Position numbers and translations under genes: made by a program | Source: an uncultured Mycoplasmataceae bacterium | GTDB lineage: Bacteria > Bacillota_I > Bacilli_A > Mycoplasmatales > Mycoplasmoidaceae | Direction of reading: 5' to 3' | Assembly: GCA_949299825.1 (NCBI GenBank) | Contig: CASGBP010000061.1 | Coordinates: 1 to 28,410, forward strand | Length of the DNA stretch: 28,410 bases | The notes under the pieces: generated by a model | Told to the model about the DNA's origin: nothing | The model's database searches: none | Seen by the model: only the letters and a program-made list of their open reading frames with translations | Shown: piece after piece, positions 13,601 through 19,758 of the stretch | How the letters are laid out: every line of letters begins with the position of its first letter | How positions within the stretch are numbered: the stretch's first letter is position 1

Positions 13601-13864
13601 ATTGTATGAACCATAAAAACCAGGACTAGGTAAATTAATTGATCTATCAGAATCAATAGTTGTTGAATTAATTGGTTCAATAAAACTTCTTGAAGATGAA
13701 TTTATTTGCTTATTGGAAAATGTTTCTTCACTAACAAGCTCTGAGGATGATAAATTATTACTACTAATAATATTTTCACTAATAAAAAATGAGCCTAATG
13801 CAATAGAAAGAAGGCCTGCTACAAAAGATATTATTATTTTCTTTTTTCAAAATGATTTCTTCAT
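7640..13864 (-). CDS. Giant membrane-anchored surface protein B (2074 aa)
   Basis: A continuous frame of 2074 residues. The N-terminus is a signal or anchor (MKKSFWKKKIIISFVAGLLS and onward) without a lipobox. Residues about 60-560 look beta-propeller-like, with phrases such as GIFVTTGDGVMMINDRTLEV and FIWLDGG, strand-turn-strand units rich in Gly, Asn and aromatics. From about residue 660 onward it is paralogous to protein A (blocks EYTISNFYRLNG, SQEIFANLGNILE, FTYSEIYGT). Lipoprotein_17-like beta units occur near 777-815, 1481-1515 and 1884-1918. The C-terminus is a transmembrane helix at about 2043-2064 followed by the basic tail KNKKFRSKDI, a stop-transfer anchor. Most of the protein should be outside the cell. 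Function is unknown; adhesin or antigen is inferred. The gene follows the rimI operon on the same strand and ends 4 nt from gpsA, tail to tail. Confidence 0.92.
11226..11263 (-). repeat. 38-nt block identical to 2615-2652 (copy 2)
   Basis: Second copy of the identical block, within surface protein B, at the position homologous to copy 1 and in the same orientation. Confidence 0.85.
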
Positions 13865-13928
13865 TTTTCTTATAAGCCTCATATAATATATATAGATTAT
13901 TCTACACAATTTACTTAATATGGATACT

Positions 13929-13958
13929 AAAAAATCTATATAATTATTAATAATTATA
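13929..13958 (-). terminator. AT-only palindrome plus U-tract after rimI
   Basis: A 20-bp perfect palindrome, tataattattaataattata (13939-13958), starts 1 nt after the rimI stop. On the minus strand it is followed by a six-T run at 13934-13929. The form is that of an intrinsic terminator for the lspA-rluD-tsaB-rimI operon, but a stem made only of A-U pairs would be weak. The rest of the gap, to 13865, should hold the promoter of surface protein B; TTGTGT followed by TATTAT-like sequence is present but not convincing. Confidence 0.4.
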
Positions 13959-13959
13959 A

Positions 13960-14382
13960 TTACATAGTTAGTTCTTTATTATAACACAAAACAATAGCAT
14001 CACTACCATTCTCATAGTAAGATTTTCTTGTATTTATTTGATAAAATCCTAGTTTTTGATATAACTTGATAGCTGGTATATTGTTTGTTGAAACCTCAAG
14101 AAACATTTTTTTGAAATTTATTGTTTTTATAACCTCAGTTAAAAAGTAAGATGCAAAACCTTTTTGCCTATATTTTTTAATTATTCCAATTTTAATTAAT
14201 TCAACATTTTCATCAACAACAAGAAAAATAATAAATCCTAAATTAATTTTATTGTTACTTAGAACAAAAAAAATATGATTATCCATCATATTTTTATATG
14301 TTTCCATTGAGTATGGTTTATCAAAACATTGTTTATCCAATTCATGTATTAAAACAATATTGTTTGTTTTTTGCACTAGCAT
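13960..14382 (-). CDS. rimI: RimI-like GNAT N-acetyltransferase
   Basis: This 140-residue GNAT-fold protein probably acetylates a protein N-terminus, classically ribosomal protein S18. The acetyl-CoA loop is visible as YRQKGFASYF (family R/Q-x-x-G-x-G/A), followed by the RimI-type segment LEVSTNNIPAIKLYQKLGF, which corresponds to the family's LEVR..N..A..LY...GF. The start overlaps the end of tsaB by 7 nt. Genomes often pair tsaB and rimI in this order, which supports the call over a generic GNAT protein. The exact substrate cannot be told from sequence. Confidence 0.88.
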   Translation of the reverse strand: MLVQKTNNIVLIHELDKQCFDKPYSMETYKNMMDNHIFFVLSNNKINLGFIIFLVVDENVELIKIGIIKKYRQKGFASYFLTEVIKTINFKKMFLEVSTNNIPAIKLYQKLGFYQINTRKSYYENGSDAIVLCYNKELTM

Positions 14383-14936
14383 GGTGGTTTAAAATATTCT
14401 AATTCATAATTTTCATCAATAATTTTAAATCTTGATAAAGCATTAATCAAATTATCTTTGTTATCATTATCAAAAACTAATTCATATTCTTGATTAGGAA
14501 TGTTAACTATCTCATTTATTTTTTGTTCATCAACTAAAATAGGGTCAGATATTTTTTTTCCTAAATTAGTAAAACAAATAAAGTATTTCTTTGCATCTGA
14601 TTTTAAAATAACTAAATTCTTATTATCCTTAGCTAAATATTCAAACTTATCAATTGTATGTAGTTGCATATTAGGACTAACAAGCTTTATTGTTTTTACA
14701 AAAGTACTAACAATTCTAGCTGAAGAAAATTTTCCTGGACCATATACCCAAAAAATATTTGAAATAACCTTATAATCGATATTGTGTTTTTCAAATAGGT
14801 ATTTAACCTTATCCATTAAGTTAATTGATAAATTTTTTTCGTTTAAAAATTCTAATGTGTCAAGTATCTTAAATTCAAATAACAAATAAATATAACAAAT
14901 TTCACCAATTGCATCAATTACTAACTGATAAAACAT
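14376..14936 (-). CDS. tsaB: tRNA threonylcarbamoyladenosine biosynthesis protein TsaB
   Basis: TsaB is the inactive ASKHA-fold partner of TsaD in making t6A37 of ANN-decoding tRNAs. The 186-residue protein starts with the strand FYQLVIDAIG and carries the hallmark GPGKFSSARI at 66-75 (family GPGSFTGLRI), with the following helix VSTFVKTIKL. The sequence is otherwise diverged and somewhat short for the family. It lies 2 nt after rluD and overlaps rimI. The neighbours and the GPG motif make TsaB much more likely than another ASKHA protein. Confidence 0.88.
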   Translation of the reverse strand: MFYQLVIDAIGEICYIYLLFEFKILDTLEFLNEKNLSINLMDKVKYLFEKHNIDYKVISNIFWVYGPGKFSSARIVSTFVKTIKLVSPNMQLHTIDKFEYLAKDNKNLVILKSDAKKYFICFTNLGKKISDPILVDEQKINEIVNIPNQEYELVFDNDNKDNLINALSRFKIIDENYELEYFKPPC

Positions 14937-14938
14937 AA

Positions 14939-15844
14939 TTAATCTTTTTCCATTTGTTTAATTATATCTTTAAATTCCTTATCTAATTCTATTTTTTGTT
15001 CAATAATTTTCTTTGTAACAGGATGAATAAAACTAATGTAGTATGCCATTAAATATTGACCATATTTTGAACAGTTTTTTTCAATTCCATATAAAGGGTC
15101 GTTTACAATTGGATGATTTATGTATTTTAGATGAACTCTTATCTGGTGAGTTCTACCTGTTTTTATGATGACCTCTAACAATGAATGATGATGAAAATTT
15201 TTAACTAAATAAACTTCACTAATTGCTTGTTTAGCATTTTTTGAGTTACTAGATGAAATCATTTTTAACTTATTTTGCCTAGATCTACCTATTGGAATAT
15301 CAATTAATATATGATCTTTGTGTAATTGATTATGTACTAATGCATAATATTTTTTGACTATTTCATGGTTTTCAAATAGTTTTTGTAAATCTAATAAAAT
15401 TTTTTCATTCTTTGCGATTAAAACTAATCCTGATGTATCCTTGTCAATTCTATGAACTAAATAAAAATTAGTTGAATTATTAAAATAATGTTGAAGAGCA
15501 TTCATTAATGTATTGTTTTCATTAAATTTGGTTGGATGAGAAAGCATACCAGATGGTTTATAAACTATTATTAAAAACTCATCCTCATAAAGTATTTTTA
15601 GATCAAAATTAAATGGTTCTAATTTTAAATTGTTTTTATTTTCTTGATTTGGATCATGTTTTATTTCTTTGATTTCAATAATATCATCTTGAAAAACAAG
15701 CAATCCTCCTTTAAGAACAACTTTATTGTTTACATAAATACAATTATCTCTTATTAAACTACTTATCTTTGTTCTTGATTTATCTAATTTTTTTGCTAAA
15801 TAGATATCAATTCTAACATTATTTTCATCAACTTTAATCTTCAT
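14939..15844 (-). CDS. rluD: 23S rRNA pseudouridine synthase, RluD/RluA family
   Basis: This 301-residue protein converts uridines to pseudouridine in rRNA. Residues 1-60 are an S4 RNA-binding domain (RIDIYLAKKLDKSRTKISSL, then IYVNNKVVLKGG). The catalytic motif HRIDKDTSGL lies at 131-140 with catalytic Asp134. The later GRTHQIRVHL and HPIVNDPLYG motifs complete the RluA-family signature. The S4 domain and the lspA neighbour favour RluD over RluC, but the exact target uridines cannot be told from sequence. The gene overlaps lspA by 11 nt and is followed by tsaB after 2 nt. A weak TGGTGG precedes the start. Confidence 0.94.
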   Translation of the reverse strand: MKIKVDENNVRIDIYLAKKLDKSRTKISSLIRDNCIYVNNKVVLKGGLLVFQDDIIEIKEIKHDPNQENKNNLKLEPFNFDLKILYEDEFLIIVYKPSGMLSHPTKFNENNTLMNALQHYFNNSTNFYLVHRIDKDTSGLVLIAKNEKILLDLQKLFENHEIVKKYYALVHNQLHKDHILIDIPIGRSRQNKLKMISSSNSKNAKQAISEVYLVKNFHHHSLLEVIIKTGRTHQIRVHLKYINHPIVNDPLYGIEKNCSKYGQYLMAYYISFIHPVTKKIIEQKIELDKEFKDIIKQMEKD

Positions 15845-16481
15845 TTATAAAACCACCATTAATATCGTTTTTTTCCTGCTCATCATTCTTATCTTGATCA
15901 TTATTTTTTTTGATGATAACAATGAAATTTCAAATTAATCCCAAAGCAAGTAATACAAAACTAGTTACTAACAAAATGTCAGCAATATTACAAGTAAAAT
16001 GAAAAACATCAAAGTGTAAATAATCTACTACAGCATCATATACTCATATATTTTCTAATGAATTCCAATCTGGAATTGCCTTATCAATAATATTACATAA
16101 TGCATTTATTGATATAACAAGAGATGGAACAAAAATTTTCCAATCATTTAAAAATAAAAATATTAAAAAAAATATTAATGTTGGTATTGCTTTAATTAAA
16201 TAAACTACCCATTGTGGTCATGTAGAACCCATACCATATCCAGAACCTTTATTAAAAACTACATTATTTATTTCACTGGTTAATGATCAATCTCTAAGAA
16301 CGAAAAAAAGTAGAAAGGAAATAAATGAAATAGCTAACAATGCTAAAAATTTAAACAAAATTGTTTTATATAAAAAAAACTTTAAAAAATAATTTCTAAG
16401 ATTATCATTTTCTATTTTTTCTAAGACATCTTTAAATAAAACATTTGAAAGATATAATTTTATTTTTTCCTTGCTAATCAT
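15834..16481 (-). CDS. lspA: Lipoprotein signal peptidase (signal peptidase II)
   Basis: LspA cleaves prolipoprotein signal peptides before the lipid-modified cysteine, in the cytoplasmic membrane. The 215-residue protein has four hydrophobic helices (about 40-62, 91-112, 116-132, 164-190). The two family motifs carry the catalytic aspartates: NALCNIIDK with Asp133 and HFTCNIADILL with Asp168. It is longer than a typical 150-170-residue LspA because of a charged N-terminal extension of about 35 residues and a Lys/Asp/Glu/Asn-rich tail after 190. It is the first gene of the operon. Start ATG 16481 is preceded by a very close -10 element, implying a leaderless message. Confidence 0.93.
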
Positions 16482-16487
16482 ATTTTG

Positions 16488-16496
16488 ATATTAGCA
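16488..16496 (-). promoter_or_regulatory. Extended -10 promoter for lspA operon, leaderless
   Basis: The minus strand reads TATGCTAATATCAAAATATG: an extended -10 (TGC plus TAATAT), then exactly 6 nt, then the lspA ATG. Transcription would start on or next to the A of ATG. It directly follows the U-tract of the upstream terminator. The same arrangement precedes the DJ-1 gene. Confidence 0.55.
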
Positions 16497-16497
16497 T

Positions 16498-16531
16498 AAA
16501 AAAAGGTAACAATTATCATGTAATTGCTACC
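16498..16531 (-). terminator. Strong intrinsic terminator of the small two-ORF unit
   Basis: On the minus strand an 11-bp stem, GGTAGCAATTA pairing with TAATTGTTACC (one G-U pair), closes a 5-nt loop and is followed by seven Ts. It lies 10 nt past the TAG at 16542. There is no U-tract on the plus side, so it acts on the minus strand only. It is the best terminator in the window. Confidence 0.9.
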
Positions 16532-16541
16532 TGTGGAGAGA

Positions 16542-16763
16542 CTAATTATAACTTATAGATAATTTTTCTTCATTAGAAAAATAGGAAGGTAAAAAATCAG
16601 ATGAATTTTGCTTTTGAGCATTAACAATATTTAAGCTCCCAAAAACTATATTAGTTAGCAAACTAATACCAGCAAACACACAGCTTCCAACAACAAAAGC
16701 AGTAGTTGCCGAGAAGCCACAAGAAATATGTGATTTTTGTTGTTTATTTAATTTTCTCGCTAT
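16542..16763 (-). CDS. Small hydrophobic ORF without ATG (frame-shifted second half, or ATA start)
   Basis: An open frame, -1 relative to the preceding small gene, encodes a Lys/Gln-rich start (ARKLNKQQKSHIS), a hydrophobic helix at about residues 18-48 (including AFVVGSCVFAGISLLTNIVF), and a polar tail rich in Asn, Ser and Glu. It ends at TAG 16542, just before the terminator. It has no ATG. It could be reached by a -1 shift at the T TTT TTA heptamer, giving a 153-residue fusion, or by initiation at ATA 16763, which overlaps the upstream TAG as ATAG and would give 73 residues. Its layout mirrors the upstream protein, including a shared GISLL-x-N, which suggests a tandem duplication. Function unknown; a small membrane or secreted peptide is inference. 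Confidence 0.55.
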   Translation of the reverse strand: MARKLNKQQKSHISCGFSATTAFVVGSCVFAGISLLTNIVFGSLNIVNAQKQNSSDFLPSYFSNEEKLSISYN

Positions 16764-16769
16764 AAAAAA
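16760..16769 (-). other. Slippery heptamer T TTT TTA next to stop TAG
   Basis: In the zero frame the codons are AAT TTT TTA TAG, so T TTT TTA matches the X XXY YYZ pattern for -1 frameshifting, with the stop directly after it. The -1 frame then runs 73 codons. CGAGAA at 16759-16754 could pair with TTCTCG at 16715-16710 as a weak downstream stem with a long loop. The six-T run could also be an ordinary indel site. Confidence 0.5.
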
Positions 16770-17002
16770 TTAATGGTTGATCGATTATAGGAATTTCCTG
16801 TTCTAACAATAGGTGAATATATTTCATAAATATTGTTTTTATACTTTGGATTTGGGTTGTTGCTATAAATACTATTTGCTATATTATTCATTAATCTACA
16901 AATAGTATTATCCAAAAGACTAATTCCTATGGAAGAAGTAAATATCATTGATTTATTAATAGAACCAGCAAAGATATTCTTCGTCTTTTTGAGTTTTTCC
17001 AT
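16760..17002 (-). CDS. Small protein of unknown function (80 aa) with strong Shine-Dalgarno
   Basis: Start ATG 17002 is fixed by an AGAAAGGAGG Shine-Dalgarno sequence 4 nt upstream; an earlier in-frame ATG at 17029 is left out because it precedes that site. The 80-residue product has a Lys-rich start (MEKLKKTKN), a moderately hydrophobic stretch (about 15-31, including SSIGISLLDN), and an Asn/Tyr-rich polar tail. It ends at TAG 16760 directly after a slippery heptamer. I do not recognise it. It is transcribed divergently from the 841-residue surface protein gene and shares an intergenic region dense in inverted repeats, which suggests joint control. Confidence 0.65.
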   Translation of the reverse strand: MEKLKKTKNIFAGSINKSMIFTSSIGISLLDNTICRLMNNIANSIYSNNPNPKYKNNIYEIYSPIVRTGNSYNRSTINFL

Positions 17003-17006
17003 TTTT

Positions 17007-17012
17007 CCTCCT
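17007..17012 (-). promoter_or_regulatory. Canonical Shine-Dalgarno AGGAGG
   Basis: AGAAAGGAGG followed by AAAA and ATG 17002. It decides the start of the 80-residue protein. It is one of only two canonical Shine-Dalgarno sequences I found before starts in this window. Confidence 0.85.
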
Positions 17013-17030
17013 TTCTGGGACCTACCCATT

Positions 17031-17036
17031 ATTATC
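17031..17036 (-). promoter_or_regulatory. Candidate -10 for the small two-ORF unit
   Basis: GATAAT on the minus strand, 28 nt upstream of ATG 17002. Transcription starting about 7 nt downstream would give a leader of roughly 20 nt that contains the Shine-Dalgarno. The -35 is unclear. Confidence 0.35.
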
Positions 17037-17047
17037 TAGGTTCAAAA

Positions 17048-17075
17048 ATTGCATAAAAAGTAAAAAAAATGCAAT
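17048..17075. promoter_or_regulatory. Inverted repeat ATTGCAT-N14-ATGCAAT, candidate operator
   Basis: Perfect 7-bp arms with centres 21 bp apart, two helical turns, the usual geometry for a dimeric regulator. The spacer holds AAAAAGTAAAAA (17055-17066), repeated directly at 17085-17096, 30 bp away. It lies between the divergent starts at 17002 and 17181. Confidence 0.4.
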
Positions 17076-17140
17076 GAATGTTAAAAAAAGTAAAAATACC
17101 AAAATTTTTGTACCTATTTATTAATGTATTGATATTTAGA

Positions 17141-17159
17141 CACAAATTAACTATTTGTG
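17141..17159 (+). promoter_or_regulatory. Hairpin or operator before the 841-residue gene
   Basis: CACAAAT-taact-ATTTGTG is a perfect 7-bp inverted repeat. It is followed by AA, eight Ts and then the Shine-Dalgarno. In RNA it would look like a weak terminator or attenuator placed right before the ribosome binding site; in DNA it could be an operator at the transcription start. A candidate promoter is TTGTAC, 17 nt, GATATT (17109-17137). Confidence 0.35.
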
Positions 17160-17169
17160 AATTTTTTTT

Positions 17170-17175
17170 AAGGAG
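17170..17175 (+). promoter_or_regulatory. Shine-Dalgarno AAGGAG
   Basis: AAGGAG, then five Ts, then ATG 17181. It decides the start of the 841-residue protein and is the second canonical site in the window. Confidence 0.85.
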
Positions 17176-17180
17176 TTTTT

Positions 17181-19706
17181 ATGTTTAGAAATTTTTTATT
17201 AGGTTCCATTGTACCACTTTTAGTTTTTCACTCTTTCCCTGTTGCTAATATAGCTAAAACTAATCAGGAACAGAAAAATAATCATTTAGAAAATCTAATT
17301 ATTGATGACATAAAGAATATAGACGATAGTCTAAATGACTCATTAATAACAAGGATTATATTTGAACAAAATACACTTAAACAGCTCTTTGTTTTAGGCT
17401 GACAAACCAATTGAAAAAGATGATTAACTTACACAAAACATGATTTTAATAATGAAATAGAAATAGATATTACAAACAAAAAAGTCAAATTTAATCTTTT
17501 TCCTAATAGTTTTACTCAAACTTATATTGATCCAGATCCTAAATGATGTGATCCATATGGAGCAAGATGAAACAACAAAACTAGGGAAATAAAAATTGAT
17601 TATACAAAAAGTGTAGTTCAAGATTTAAATTCAACTAGTGAATGATTTGGAAATGAATATAGTGCCCATTTAAAAATTAATAAGTCGTCAAGATACGATC
17701 ATAAACAAACCATAGCTTATCCAACTCATAATTACTTTACACACTTTGTTAGGATGTTTGTTGGTGGTGATTATTGAATTGAACCAATTGAAAAAAACAT
17801 TTTGATAAAAGAAATAACAAATGAAAAAATATTTGAAAATATTATTCAATTTAATAGACCAGAATTTTCAAATAATAATTTAGTTTGAAATTCAACAACT
17901 ATAAATGAAATTTCTCCTATTTTTTCATTCAATGAAAACTTGTATATTCTTAAAACATTGGCAATTGCTGTTGATACAAAAGCATATTTAGAATCAATAT
18001 TAAAAAAATACACAATAAACAATGTATGGACTCATCCTACTATTAGTGAAAAATGTATAAAAGAGAATATTAATAAAATAGAAAACTTGTCATTTAATTC
18101 ATATAAGGATCTTATTGATTTAAAAAATAATTTAATGAATGGAACAGAATACTATATTAATGGTGATTATAATGATGAATTACAACTGCTTAATACAAAT
18201 TTCATAAATGGTAAATTAATAAGTGAAGAATTTAGCATAACCTTAGATAATGTATCTGATTTTTATAATACAATTATTTTATTTTTGAAGAATAATAAAA
18301 TATCAGCTAAATGTAATATTAACAATGAAGAAAAAACATTAATAATTTGAGAGAATGGTAGCTTTATTAATTTATTAAAACAAGTAGAAATAAGCAATAT
18401 TAATTTGTTAAACCTAGAATTTAAACAAATTGATATAGAGTATATTGCAAAACATAATTCAAAACAAATTAATAGTAATATGACAATAGATAATGTAAAT
18501 TATTTATCTTCACTAAATTTTGATATTTTATATAGAAGTAATGCAATAAATTTTAATAGTGAGATAAATGATGATTTTATTAATAATGGTTTAATGCTAA
18601 ATATTAATAAATATGTTAGTGAAATTGTGGGCACTGAATTAAATGGATTAACCAAAAATTTGATAACTGATGAAGGAAAAAAAATAATATTAAAGCAATT
18701 AAATGAAATGCTAATAAATAATAAAAATAAATCAATTTTTACTAATATTCTAGATATATCAAAAAACAATGAAGAATACATCATTAATAAATTTGGAAGC
18801 AACTTAGTTAATGCTGCCAAAAAACTAGGAATTAGTAAACAAGAATTAATTGATTTTGTTCCCAATAATTATGATGGATTTTTTTATGCAATTATTGAAA
18901 TACAAAACTGATTATTTATGGATAATACAGATGGCGACTTTACCAAAGAGTTCAAGGATAATTTTTATAAAACATTTATTAATGATAATAATGTTCTATC
19001 AGAGATAAAGGTCAAAAGTAATCAAAGGGATGATTCTGGATATTTTCTATGTAAATTTAGAACAAATAAAATAATTTTTGACATTAAGCATTCCAAAAAT
19101 GTTTTAGATATTCAAAACATTGATGAAGTGTATGAACAAATTATTCATTGATATAATTTATTATCAAATTCTAGTAATTGACAAAAAGAATATATTTCAA
19201 AAACAAAAAATTCTTTTTTATACAAAACCTACATTAATAATATTAAATATAGTCATAAATCTATTGACGAAATAAAAGACATTAATCTAAAGATTTCCTT
19301 CTCACTTGAAAAAAATGCCTCTCCTTATTTTGATCAAGAAAACCAATTTTATTATGATATGAAAAACTCACCATTATTAGATAGAATCAAATATGATACC
19401 AAAAAAACTAAGATACATTTTTGTGAAAATAGAGCATATTTAGTTAATGATAAAAATAATTTATTTACCGGTTATATTAATCTATTTGATTTTATAAATT
19501 ATTTTTATGATGAGAAGCTTGATGAAATTGCTATTCTAATTAATAATTTATCTCAACATTGAATAGATGAAATAGAGAAAATAAATAATATAGATTATGA
19601 AATTAAAAAAGAAATAAATCCATGACCATTAATTATTACTACCATTAGTGGTTTATTACTATTTGTAATAATAGTAATGTTAATAAAATATAAAAAGAGA
19701 AAATAG
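17181..19706 (+). CDS. Unrecognised membrane-anchored surface protein (841 aa)
   Basis: A single frame of 842 codons including the TAG stop, continuous when TGA is Trp. Residues 1-24 form a signal peptide (MFRNFLLGSIVPLLVFHSF...) without a lipobox cysteine. The C-terminus is a membrane helix at about 816-835 (PLIITTISGLLLFVIIVMLI) and the basic tail KYKKRK, so about 790 residues should be extracellular. The N-terminal third is rich in aromatics (WCDPYGARWNNKTREIKIDY, then HNYFTHFVRMFVGGDYWIEP), as in a folded binding domain. The middle and C-terminal parts are Asn/Ile/Lys-rich. It lacks the blocks shared by giants A and B, so it is a different family with the same topology. It has a strong Shine-Dalgarno and is divergent from the small two-ORF unit. 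Function unknown. Confidence 0.88.
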
Positions 19707-19734
19707 ATTAGTTATAAAATTAAACTATTTTATT

Positions 19735-19756
19735 CTTTATTATTATAATAATAAAG
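19735..19756 (+). promoter_or_regulatory. 22-bp palindrome carrying the uvrA -10 box
   Basis: A perfect palindrome (CTTTATTATTA and its reverse complement) ends 2 nt before the uvrA ATG. A consensus TATAAT at 19744-19749 lies at its centre, 9 nt from the ATG, with a weak TTAAAC 18 nt upstream. The symmetry may be chance from TTA/TAA triplets. Just before it, TAGTT...AACTA plus TTTT (19709-19731) may be a weak terminator for the 841-residue gene. Confidence 0.4.
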
Positions 19757-19758
19757 AT

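Noticed and set aside
13886..13900. A 14-mer AAGTAAATTGTGTA shared by the upstream regions of giants A (plus strand, about 4829-4842) and B (minus strand) as a common regulatory site.
   Set aside because: The copies are in opposite orientation relative to their genes and no wider similarity surrounds them; chance in AT-rich DNA is likely.
17003..17029. Upstream ATG at 17029 as start of the 80-residue protein.
   Set aside because: It precedes the AGGAGG site, which is placed for ATG 17002, and the extra residues GRSQKGGK are simply the translation of the Shine-Dalgarno region.
18500..18865. A 121-residue antisense ORF within the 841-residue gene.
   Set aside because: It lies opposite a continuous coding frame, has no start signals, and its composition is that of reverse-complemented Asn/Ile/Lys-rich coding DNA.
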